Assembly: GCA_050291465.1 (NCBI GenBank)
Contig: JBNKJV010000014.1
Span: 20,650-84,649 of the forward strand
DNA from: CBFDBF01 sp050291465
GTDB lineage: Bacteria > Pseudomonadota > Gammaproteobacteria > Chromatiales > Chromatiaceae
Reading direction: 5' to 3'
Length of the DNA stretch: 64,000 bases
Shown one piece after another: positions 1 through 7,458 of this stretch. The position numbers and the translations under genes were made by a program. How positions within the stretch are numbered: position 1 is the first letter of the stretch; every line of letters starts with the position of its first letter. Under the pieces are notes generated by a model. It searched no databases. It had not been told where the DNA came from and worked only from the letters and a program-made list of their open reading frames with translations.

Positions 1-20
1 TATCAACAGATTAAAGTTGA

Positions 21-1058
21 TTATTCCTCTTCTTCAAGGAGGTAGGGGAGAGAACGAAACTCCAGCTGCGGTCCCGTGGGGCTGTCCATATGCAGATCGC
101 CCCGTTCGAACCCTTCATCCGTCACCACCAGTAGCAGCTCGTAACCCCCTTCGGGGGAGGGCCTGGCGTCCACCACCGTACCTGTTCCCTGAGCCGAATC
201 CCCGGGCTCCTCAGCAAAGATTTCCTCACCGGCCCGGGGTTGCCTGTCACCCGTCACATAGGCGAGGCGCATGCGGCGCTTCAACTTGCCCAGATATTTC
301 ATGCGTGCCACAACCTCCTGGCCCACATAACAGCCCTTGGTGAAACTGACACCGTCCACCAGCTGCATATTGGCCATCTGGGGTACGAAGGATTCGGAAG
401 TTGCGCAGTAGACCGTGGGAATTCCGGCGCGGATATCCAGCAGTGCCCAGTGATCGGCTGTGGCGGGAGAGGCTGCTTCCTTTACCCCGTTCCAAAGATC
501 CATTATGGCCTCGCAAGGACCGATGGCCTCGAATCGCTCGATCGTGCCGGGTAACCGCAGTAGGGTTACGCCGTCCGTCCGGGAGACATCGCCGGCGGCG
601 GCAGGGATTTCAGGGAACACCTTGTTCAGGAGCTGGTGTGCGCAGGACCCCGCCAGACCGATGCGAACCAATTGATCGCTGACGTCGTCGATGGCTACCT
701 TTGACATAAGGATGAATAGGGTGAGCCGTTTCTGAATGGGCTCGAGCAGTTCCCTCGGCATCTGGAGAAAGAATGCGTCGTCACGGAAAAACACCCGGAA
801 GTTCGCCAGCATCCGTCCCTGGGGCGTGCAGTATCCGCTCATCTGGCTGCGTTTCCCGGTGAGCGACTTGATGTCGTTGGTGAGCTGCCCTTGGAGAAAA
901 TCCGCCGCATCTTCACCGCTGATCCGGAGCAGCCCGAGATGGGAGAGGTCGTGGAGGGCACAATCCGGGAAAGGCACGGCCTCCGCCAGGTGTGCAACAC
1001 CCTGTTCATCAACCGTAGCGGATCCGGATTCGAGGAAGGTTTTCCATTCGGGATTCAT
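21..1058 (-). CDS. ygfZ: tRNA-modifying protein YgfZ (folate-binding, Fe-S cluster protein repair)
   Basis: A 345-residue cytosolic protein of the YgfZ/GcvT-like family, which binds folate and supports the activity of iron-sulfur enzymes such as the tRNA methylthiotransferase MiaB. The family signature K-G-C-Y-x-G-Q-E is present as KGCYVGQE, with the conserved cysteine at about residue 243. The length is close to that of E. coli YgfZ (326) and both ends lie inside the window. It is transcribed away from the RNase II-like gene that starts 94 bases upstream, so the two probably share a divergent promoter region. The C-terminus ends in a run of glutamates. Confidence 0.9.
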   Translation of the reverse strand: MNPEWKTFLESGSATVDEQGVAHLAEAVPFPDCALHDLSHLGLLRISGEDAADFLQGQLTNDIKSLTGKRSQMSGYCTPQGRMLANFRVFFRDDAFFLQMPRELLEPIQKRLTLFILMSKVAIDDVSDQLVRIGLAGSCAHQLLNKVFPEIPAAAGDVSRTDGVTLLRLPGTIERFEAIGPCEAIMDLWNGVKEAASPATADHWALLDIRAGIPTVYCATSESFVPQMANMQLVDGVSFTKGCYVGQEVVARMKYLGKLKRRMRLAYVTGDRQPRAGEEIFAEEPGDSAQGTGTVVDARPSPEGGYELLLVVTDEGFERGDLHMDSPTGPQLEFRSLPYLLEEEE

Positions 1059-1152
1059 CTAAACGTTCTCCAATTGGCGGTACTCTTCACGCTGAGACGG
1101 TATCATACCGGTTCTCGTGTAATCCAATAGGGCTCCGTCCCGTATTTCAACA

Positions 1153-2976
1153 ATGTCCGATATTCCCTTAGCAAACGATAGCCTGGTGCTATACAAGTCA
1201 AAACCGGCGCGCGTGGTAGGCGTCGGTGACAAAATCGATATTGAGCTGGAAGGGAGCAAGATCAAGAGGGTGCGGCCAAAGGATATCGTTCCACTCCATC
1301 CGGGACCGGTGGGGAGCCTGGCGCAATTGCATCCGCAGGTTGGAAATGTGGATGAAGCCTGGGAGTTGCTGGAGGGGGGAGAGACCAATCTTACGGAACT
1401 GGCGGAGCTGGTTTTTGGTGAATATTCTCCCGCCACCGCCTGGGCCGCCTGGGAGCTGCTGGCGGAGGGGCTCTACTTTGAAGGTGATCCCGATGCCGTT
1501 CGCCCCCGCAGTGCCGAGCAGATCGCCGCTGACCGGGCGGCACGGGAGGCCAGGGAATCGGCCAAACGGGAGTGGGATGAACTCCTTGAACACCTCAAGC
1601 GCAACACCTTCCTGGAGCAGGACCGGGAGCGGCTTCAGGAGGTTGAGAGAGTGGCTCTCAACCAGGCGGAGAGAAGCCGTATCCTCGGTGCGTTGGGGTA
1701 TCCGGAAAAGTCCGAGAGCGCGCATCGCTTTCTGGTGGGGATCGGATATTGGGAACGGACGTTCAATCCCTATCCGCAGCGCCTCTCCCTGCCCACGGCG
1801 GATCCGGATCTGGCGGTGCCGGAGCTGCCCGGGGAGGAGCGCCGGGATCTGACGCATCTTCCGGCCTATGCCATCGACGACGAGGAGACTCACGATCCGG
1901 ATGACGCCCTGAGCCTGGAGGGAGACAGGATCTGGGTCCACGTGGCGGACGTGGCGGCGGTCGTAACCCCCGATTCGGAACTGGATCGGGAGGCACGGGC
2001 GCGGGGCGCCAACCTCTATCTGCCGGAGCGGATTCTGCACATGTTGCCGCCGGAGGTCACCGGGATACTGGGTCTCGGGCTGCAGCCGGTCTCGCCGGCA
2101 CTCTCTTTCGGCTTCCGTCTGAACGACCGGCTGGAGCCGGTGGACATAGATATAACCCCGAGCTGGATCAGGGCCCTGCGTCACAGTTATGGCGATATAG
2201 ACGGTCGGCTGGAGGAGGAGCCGTTCGCAACGCTTCTGGAACTGACCGATCGCTACCGGGAGCGGCGTAAAAGAGCCGGCGCCTCTAATCTCAATCTGCC
2301 CGAGGTGGCTGTTCGGGTACAGGATGGAAGGGTGGATATCCACTCCCTGAAACGTACCGCCGCCAGGCAACTGGTGGCGGAGGCCATGACCATGGCCGGG
2401 GAGGCGGTGGCCCGCTATGCCCGGGAGCACGAAATCCCTGTTCCCTACGCAACCCAGAAACCCCCGGAGAACCCGCGGGTTCCCCAGGGGCTGGCGGAGA
2501 CCTACGGATACCGGCGACAACTGAAACCGGGGCAATCGAAAAGTACGGCAGAACCTCATGCGGGTTTGGGGCTGGAGAGCTACTGTCGTTCCACCAGTCC
2601 GCTGCGGCGCTATCTGGACCTGGTGGTTCATCAGCAGTTGCGCTGTCACCTGCGAGGGGGAGATTTGATGTCGGAACAACAGATCGCGGAACGTATCGCC
2701 ATGTCGGAAAGCGGCTCCCGGGGGGTGCGCCGTGCGGAACGGCTCTCCAATAACCACTGGAAGATGATCTATCTGTTGCAGAACCGGGCATGGCAGGGAA
2801 AGGGTACGGTAGTGGAGATGACGGAGAAACGGGCCACCATGATCATTCCTGAACTGGCACTGGAGACCAAGATTCGACTGCCCGGTGAGGTACCCCTCGA
2901 TACGGAGCTGCAACTGGCGTTGCGAGAGGTGGATGTCCCGGAGCTTACGGCGTGGTTCAGGTTGATTGGGGAGTAG
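1153..2976 (+). CDS. RNase II-family exoribonuclease (RNB domain)
   Basis: A 607-residue predicted 3'-5' exoribonuclease. The RNB active-site pattern is intact: Asp242, Asp248, Asp250 and Asp251 in AIDDEETHDPDDA have the spacing of the four metal-binding aspartates of RNase II. An N-terminal portion of about 220 residues precedes the RNB domain, and a C-terminal S1-like portion follows. It is a little shorter than E. coli RNase II (644) and much shorter than RNase R (about 800), so it may belong to the RNase II-like subgroup that is not rnb itself; I give no symbol. The ATG at 1153 is the first in frame but lacks a strong ribosome-binding site. An IS110-family element begins just after its stop. 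Confidence 0.85.
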   Translation: MSDIPLANDSLVLYKSKPARVVGVGDKIDIELEGSKIKRVRPKDIVPLHPGPVGSLAQLHPQVGNVDEAWELLEGGETNLTELAELVFGEYSPATAWAAWELLAEGLYFEGDPDAVRPRSAEQIAADRAAREARESAKREWDELLEHLKRNTFLEQDRERLQEVERVALNQAERSRILGALGYPEKSESAHRFLVGIGYWERTFNPYPQRLSLPTADPDLAVPELPGEERRDLTHLPAYAIDDEETHDPDDALSLEGDRIWVHVADVAAVVTPDSELDREARARGANLYLPERILHMLPPEVTGILGLGLQPVSPALSFGFRLNDRLEPVDIDITPSWIRALRHSYGDIDGRLEEEPFATLLELTDRYRERRKRAGASNLNLPEVAVRVQDGRVDIHSLKRTAARQLVAEAMTMAGEAVARYAREHEIPVPYATQKPPENPRVPQGLAETYGYRRQLKPGQSKSTAEPHAGLGLESYCRSTSPLRRYLDLVVHQQLRCHLRGGDLMSEQQIAERIAMSESGSRGVRRAERLSNNHWKMIYLLQNRAWQGKGTVVEMTEKRATMIIPELALETKIRLPGEVPLDTELQLALREVDVPELTAWFRLIGE

Positions 2977-2982
2977 GAGATT

Positions 2983-3696
2983 CTATGTTCCGGCACAAGC
3001 AGCCATTCGGTCCCTGGGCTGATAAATTGACTGGTTTTTAAGCAGTGCAAAAGCGACCCGCGCGAGCTTTCTGGCGAGGATGACCAATGCCTGGATTTTA
3101 GACAGGCCCCGGTCGGTATAGCGCTGATAGAACCCTTGCCAAGAGGGGTGCCGACAAGCCTGCATAGCGGCGAGGTGGAGCAGACGTCGAAGCTCGGGGT
3201 CACCCTGCTTGGTAAGCTTTCGCCTGCCTCGGCAGGTGCCCGAATCCCGCACCCGTACATCCAGCCCCAGAAAGGCAATAAAGGCGTCACTGCTGCGAAG
3301 CAACTGCTGCAGGCTACGGTACCCCTTGGAAGGCGGGCTCCAGGGCCGAAGATCGGCCCGCTCCCGGTCGAGATAACGCCGAAGCAGCCGGGCATCGCCG
3401 GCATCGGTCTTGGCCCGTCCCCCGATGCTCTGGCGGTAACGATTAAGACGAAACCCGTCGACTACATACACCGTATGACCGCGGCGGTGGGCCTGCTCGA
3501 CCAGCTCCAGATGAAAGGTATTGGTAGCTTCTACGGCCACGCAAAGGGGGGCGGCGCCAAGGCCTCGGAGCCAGTCACTTATCGCTCCGGGCTCATTGTC
3601 CAGCACCACAAGGGGTGAATCCGGATGCTGACAAATAACCAGTTCCGCTTTGCTGACATCGACCCCGACCAGATACGGTTGTACAGACATTGCCAT
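2983..3696 (-). CDS. IS110-family transposase, internally truncated
   Basis: A 237-residue open frame, short for this family (usually 300-400). The N-terminal RuvC-like DEDD half is present (GVDVSK near residue 11, VAVEAT near 53, VVDG near 78, KTDAGDARLL near 97). The C-terminal Tnp half is also present, from SSDAFIAFLGLD near residue 135, with the GRRKLTKQGDPELRRLL region and a conserved ARKLARVAFALL tail. Between them, near residue 133, family members normally have a coiled coil and the start of the second domain (an I-x-G-I-G-x-x-T segment), about 80-90 residues that are absent here. The reading frame survives across the junction. I infer an in-frame deletion and loss of function; the comparison is from memory of the family. 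Confidence 0.85.
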   Translation of the reverse strand: MAMSVQPYLVGVDVSKAELVICQHPDSPLVVLDNEPGAISDWLRGLGAAPLCVAVEATNTFHLELVEQAHRRGHTVYVVDGFRLNRYRQSIGGRAKTDAGDARLLRRYLDRERADLRPWSPPSKGYRSLQQLLRSSDAFIAFLGLDVRVRDSGTCRGRRKLTKQGDPELRRLLHLAAMQACRHPSWQGFYQRYTDRGLSKIQALVILARKLARVAFALLKNQSIYQPRDRMAACAGT

Positions 3697-3699
3697 CGT

Positions 3700-3900
3700 T
3701 GTTTCTCCCGACTAAGGTGAATAGTGCTTGTCGGGGCTCACCTGGCGCTGGCTTGCCTAAATCGTCGGTCCGTAGCCGATAGATTCCTTATAGGCGCTTT
3801 AAGGTGAGGGGTGGGACGATCTCTCCTACAGTCTGTGCCTTTGGCCAGATGCCCACTTCGTCCCTCCACCCCGACAAGTCCTTTTTGACTTGCCGGGAAC
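3700..3900 (-). ncRNA. Candidate IS110 bridge RNA region
   Basis: This non-coding stretch lies directly upstream of the transposase start, where IS110-group elements encode the bridge RNA that guides target and donor recognition. A perfect 10-bp inverted repeat, CTTGTCGGGG at 3727-3736 and CCCCGACAAG at 3869-3878, could close a stem around about 130 nt. Further short complementary patches lie inside. No promoter or exact end can be defined by eye, and I have not identified the target- and donor-binding loops. Position and pairing support the call; expression is unknown. Confidence 0.35.
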
Positions 3901-4045
3901 TAACATACAAGCCCGCTCCTGCAGGGATGATCACTATGTAGATAGTGACCGATTTTGACAACATCGGGCGATGAATTTGGTACTCTATTTATCGATTGCT
4001 GAAACCCCGACCCCGTTATCCGGGGTTAAACAGATGGAGATTAGC

Positions 4046-4243
4046 ATGCCAAAGAGTGGCGGCCAGAAACCTCTTGAGTCATCAATCCTACGCGGACCGG
4101 TTCAGGAGTTCACCGATTACTGTGAAGCGGAATTTGAACGCCGTGGGAGTTCGGGTGAACCGTTCGATGAGGGGGCCTACCGGGAAGCCATGGAGTTGGC
4201 GTTGGGCAAACTGCGGACGAGAAAGGAAAAGGGGCAGGGATGA
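4046..4243 (+). CDS. Small conserved-context protein preceding an SbcC-like ATPase
   Basis: A 65-residue charged protein of unknown function with no membrane segment or signal peptide. Most of its length is predicted helical and acidic, ending in a basic tail. The ATG at 4046 is preferred because GGAG lies 6 bases upstream; an upstream start at 3971 in the same frame would add 25 residues but has no evident ribosome site and runs toward IS-derived DNA. Its stop overlaps the start of the ATPase gene (ATGA at 4240-4243), so the two are probably translationally coupled. I do not recognise the family. Confidence 0.6.
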   Translation: MPKSGGQKPLESSILRGPVQEFTDYCEAEFERRGSSGEPFDEGAYREAMELALGKLRTRKEKGQG

Positions 4244-6033
4244 TCATCACCTCGATAAATTCGGAAAACCTGCTCAAGTACTCCAGTCTGGCGTTGGACA
4301 ATCTGCCGGAAGCGGGGGTCATCGCCATCAGTGGCCATAATGAGTCGGGGAAAAGCACCATCGGCGAGACTATCTGCTTCGCCCTTTTCGGACGCACCTT
4401 TTCCCTCGGTTCCGACGAACTGGAGAAGGTGATTCGCTGGGGAGGGGCCGATTGCCGTGTGACTCTCGGATTCCATACCGCCGACGGAAGCGATTACGAA
4501 ATCCATAGATTTCTCAACCGGGAGGGGAATCACGGGGTCCGGCTGAACCGTAAGGGAGAGGAAAAACCGATCGCCAGCGGTGAGGGGCAGGTTGCGGACG
4601 CCCTCAGCCGGGTATTGGGATACGGCTTCGATGAGTTTATTGAATCCTTTTATCTGGCGCAGCGGGAGATCACCACACCACACCCGCACAGTAAGGCGGT
4701 AAAAAAAATGGCCGGACTTTCCGACCTGGAGTCGGTTACCCAGGAGATCAGTGACGAGGTAGAGCTCTATCAGGGGATGATGGAGTCAACGGTAGAGGGC
4801 GTCGCCGGCCTGGAGAGGGCGCTCGAGGAGCTGAACATCCAGGATGACCGCCTGCTGCAGTTAGAGCAGGAGCGGGCAGAGGTTGTGGATAGCGAAAGCG
4901 GCATGAAACAGCATATAGATGAGCTGGAAGAGGCCGCGCGAAACTACAGGGAATCCGTACCTCTCATTCCGGAATTGGAGAAGAGAAGGAAAAGCAGCGG
5001 TCAGATTGCGGTGCTCCTCCTCTTGTTGTCCGTGGTAATGACGTTTCTCTGGGGGGTGTTTGACGCCGTTCCTTCGATGGTGCAGTACCTGGCCCTGGTC
5101 CTCGGAATAACAGCTTTACCGTTCCTGGGGTACATGCTGTATATCGCCCAGAAGATAAACCGGTTACGCCTCGGGGCATCCGATCTCAGTCAGCAAATAG
5201 ACGCCGCTTACCGTTTCTCCCAGGGGGCGGATGCAGGTGGCGTGGAGAGCAGTGAAGGGGGTGAAGTGGAGCTGTCAGGGCTGGTTGCCGGGAACACCGT
5301 CGTGGGACTCGGCGAGGGTGAAGTGGCAGTGCTCTGTGAACGTATCTGTTCCCTTGAGGCGAAAGCCGGTGAGGTGGATACCGCCGTGGGCCGGGAACTC
5401 GACTGGATGCGCAGCGGGCTTGAGTACAGCCGGGAGCGGATTGAACAATTGGATCGGGATATGGAAGAGGAGAAGGAACGGCTGCGGGAGGCCGGCCGGA
5501 TCCGGGAGAGGCAGGAGGAACTGGAGCAGCACCTGAAAGAGCATCAGCAACAGATCCAACTGCGGGAGCGGGCACTGGAGCTTCTGCAGGGGGCGGCCCG
5601 CCAGGTTTCCCACCGCTTTAACAGGGATCTGCAGGACCTGGTGGGAAAAACCCTGCCGCTGTTTACCGAGGGGCGGTATGAACATCTGCAGATTGATGAG
5701 GACCTGACGGTACGGGCTTTCTCCAACGAGAAACGGGATTTTATCAACCTGGAGGAGATATCCAGCGGTACACAGCGACAGATCATGCTGGCGGTGCGTC
5801 TGGCTCTGTCGCAGGAACTGATTAACAGGACCGCCGCGGGCGGGCAGTTTGTATTTCTTGATGAACCTTTCGCGTTTTTCGATCAGGAACGTACTCGCAG
5901 TGCCTTAAATGTGTTGCCGGAGTTGAGTGATCAGATAACCCAGGTCTGGATAGCGGCACAGGAGTTTCCCCCTGAGCAGCACTTCGCCCTTGTTATCGAT
6001 TGCGACCGGGAGCAACAGAGCCTGGTAATGTAA
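4240..6033 (+). CDS. Rad50/SbcC/YhaN-like AAA ATPase with central membrane segments
   Basis: A 597-residue SMC-like ATPase. The N-terminal ATP-binding lobe has Walker A GHNESGKST (Lys38), as in Rad50/SbcC-type proteins. The C-terminal lobe has an ABC signature-like SSGTQRQ and Walker B plus D-loop VFLDEPFAFFD. Short coiled coils flank a central region at about residues 253-303 with two strongly hydrophobic stretches, suggesting membrane anchoring as in the YhaN-type group; true SbcC proteins are about 1000 residues with long soluble coils. No metallophosphoesterase partner (SbcD/YhaO) is adjacent. The gene is coupled to the small gene before it and abuts a membrane-protein gene after it. A role in DNA-end processing is an inference from the family. 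Confidence 0.75.
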   Translation: MIITSINSENLLKYSSLALDNLPEAGVIAISGHNESGKSTIGETICFALFGRTFSLGSDELEKVIRWGGADCRVTLGFHTADGSDYEIHRFLNREGNHGVRLNRKGEEKPIASGEGQVADALSRVLGYGFDEFIESFYLAQREITTPHPHSKAVKKMAGLSDLESVTQEISDEVELYQGMMESTVEGVAGLERALEELNIQDDRLLQLEQERAEVVDSESGMKQHIDELEEAARNYRESVPLIPELEKRRKSSGQIAVLLLLLSVVMTFLWGVFDAVPSMVQYLALVLGITALPFLGYMLYIAQKINRLRLGASDLSQQIDAAYRFSQGADAGGVESSEGGEVELSGLVAGNTVVGLGEGEVAVLCERICSLEAKAGEVDTAVGRELDWMRSGLEYSRERIEQLDRDMEEEKERLREAGRIRERQEELEQHLKEHQQQIQLRERALELLQGAARQVSHRFNRDLQDLVGKTLPLFTEGRYEHLQIDEDLTVRAFSNEKRDFINLEEISSGTQRQIMLAVRLALSQELINRTAAGGQFVFLDEPFAFFDQERTRSALNVLPELSDQITQVWIAAQEFPPEQHFALVIDCDREQQSLVM

Positions 6034-6228
6034 ATGGCGGAACAAGATCCCTATAGCTCCTGCGCTATTTGCCGTTTTATGAGGGCTCTGGCATTCAGTG
6101 CCATAGGGGCGGCCGTGGCCGGTTATGGCGCCCTCTGGATGGGTATGGGGCAGGACGCGGTTATGCTCGTTGCTTTTTTCGGTGCCCTGGCGGCGGTTGT
6201 CTGGGCGAACCGCAAAAGGCGAGAGTGA
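6034..6228 (+). CDS. Small two-helix membrane protein with an N-terminal CxxC
   Basis: A 64-residue protein whose ATG follows the stop of the SbcC-like gene with no gap (TAA then ATG), indicating one operon. A short hydrophilic start containing C-A-I-C is followed by two predicted membrane helices (about residues 16-34 and 39-57) and a basic R-K-R-R-E end, giving a likely helical hairpin. The CxxC could bind metal or form a disulfide, but nothing else identifies it. Since the upstream ATPase also seems membrane-anchored, the two may work together; that is inference from gene order. Confidence 0.6.
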   Translation: MAEQDPYSSCAICRFMRALAFSAIGAAVAGYGALWMGMGQDAVMLVAFFGALAAVVWANRKRRE

Positions 6229-6554
6229 ATATTGTCACAATTCGGGCCAAAGGTATTCGCCTCGCACCTCCTTCGGCTCCTTCCAAAAGGGAGAAATCTA
6301 CCTGATAGATTATTAAGGTAATTTGTTTGGAAGGCTTGGAACAAAAGGAATCCGTCAGGGAATTAAATTCGTATAGAGGAAGAATTAACCGGCCTGCGGG
6401 TTGTTTGGAACAAAAAGAACGGGCTTGAAACCGAAGGGCCCACCTAGGTATGCTTTCAATTACTGGGAGCATCGCTTTCCGCACGGAAACGCGCATACCA
6501 TCAAACACAATCGTCAAGAATGATCCGCAGCAGATAGTCTGCGGGGGAGATACC
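6229..6554. other. Intergenic region upstream of rpfF-like gene, with a spaced direct repeat
   Basis: 326 bases without a supported gene; an in-frame extension of the next gene to 6450 exists but lacks a ribosome site. Two copies of a 15-mer, TTGGAACAAAAGGAA at 6336-6350 and TTGGAACAAAAAGAA at 6405-6419, match at 14 of 15 positions and lie 69 bases apart on the same strand. They could be operator sites for the DSF synthase gene. No clear sigma70 promoter was found. Confidence 0.4.
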
Positions 6555-7451
6555 ATGGATCTGGAAGAATACATGGTAAGGGGTGGCTCTAGCTTCGAAC
6601 AGCTGGAGATCCGCTACGAGCCAGATATGCAGGCTGTTTGGGGGATGTTTCAGGGCTCCGATCGACCCTGTATGAGTCTGAAGCTGCTGAAGGAACTGAA
6701 GGTCGCCCAGAAATCTATAGCCGAGTATGCAAAAAAGGGCTTTAGGGAAGGCGATGGTAACCGACTTTTATATCAGGTATTTGCGTCTGATCGACCCGGT
6801 GTATTCAATTTAGGAGGGGACCTCGGTTATTTCCTGGAACTGATCCGCTCCCAGGACCGTGATGCACTGTTTGAATACGCTAAGCTCTGTATTGATGTCA
6901 CCTATCCGTCGGCCACCAGCTACGGGATACCGTTTACAACCATCGTGCTGGTGCAGGGGGAGGCCCTTGGGGGCGGATTCGAGGCGGCCCTTTCCGCCAA
7001 TATCCTGATCGCCGAGCAGAGCGCTACCTTCGCATTTCCAGAGACGGTTTTTGGTATGTTTCCTGGAATGGGTGCATTCAACTTTCTGGCCCGCCGGGTA
7101 GCGCCGGCACTGGCAAAACGCATAATCACCAGCGGACGGATTTATACCGCGGAAGAGCTGCATGAAATGGGTGTGGTGGATATCCTGGTGGCGGATGGCA
7201 AGGGCAGGGACGCGGTGTACGATTTCATGAAACAGCGGAGAAACAGGAACGGGGGATTCCAGGGTCTGGATGTGGTGATGGATCAATTCAATCCGCTGAC
7301 CTATAGAGAACTTCTGAACAGCGTAAACGTCTGGGTGGATACGGCGATGCAGCTTTCGGAGAAGAACCTGCGTCTGATGGAGTACCTGCTGCGGGCACAG
7401 GAGAAGCGATGGAGCGGCGTCCAGGAACTGCCGATCCAATACGCCGTTTGA
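6555..7451 (+). CDS. rpfF: RpfF-like DSF (diffusible signal factor) synthase, crotonase superfamily
   Basis: A 298-residue enoyl-CoA hydratase-fold protein matching the DSF synthase subgroup, which dehydrates 3-hydroxyacyl-ACP and releases the cis-2-unsaturated fatty acid signal. The two catalytic glutamates of RpfF are present: Glu143 in GGGFEAAL and Glu163 in FPETVFG, 20 residues apart as in Xanthomonas (141 and 161), followed by the FPGMGA motif. The ATG at 6555 is chosen for its purine-rich GGGGGAG site and because the protein then matches the family length (about 289). It converges on the rpfC-like gene with 7 bases between stops, the same relative arrangement as in Xanthomonas. Ordinary crotonases degrade fatty acids; the neighbours favour signalling. 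Confidence 0.85.
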   Translation: MDLEEYMVRGGSSFEQLEIRYEPDMQAVWGMFQGSDRPCMSLKLLKELKVAQKSIAEYAKKGFREGDGNRLLYQVFASDRPGVFNLGGDLGYFLELIRSQDRDALFEYAKLCIDVTYPSATSYGIPFTTIVLVQGEALGGGFEAALSANILIAEQSATFAFPETVFGMFPGMGAFNFLARRVAPALAKRIITSGRIYTAEELHEMGVVDILVADGKGRDAVYDFMKQRRNRNGGFQGLDVVMDQFNPLTYRELLNSVNVWVDTAMQLSEKNLRLMEYLLRAQEKRWSGVQELPIQYAV

Positions 7452-7458
7452 GCAGATG

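Larger units (their letters stand above)
2977..3915 (-). mobile_element. IS110-family insertion sequence (decayed; boundaries approximate)
   Basis: The element consists of an IS110-type transposase gene plus about 200 bases of structured non-coding DNA upstream of it (higher coordinates). IS110 elements usually lack terminal inverted repeats and do not make clear target duplications, so the ends cannot be fixed by eye; the limits given run from the stop of the RNase gene to the end of the structured segment. It separates the RNase II-like gene from the SbcC-like operon. The transposase appears internally deleted, so the copy is probably not autonomous. Confidence 0.6.

Noticed and set aside
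1198..2913. 571-residue open frame antisense to the RNase II-like gene
   Set aside because: It lies wholly inside a gene with perfect RNB motifs, has no ribosome site and shows a composition of a GC-rich shadow frame.
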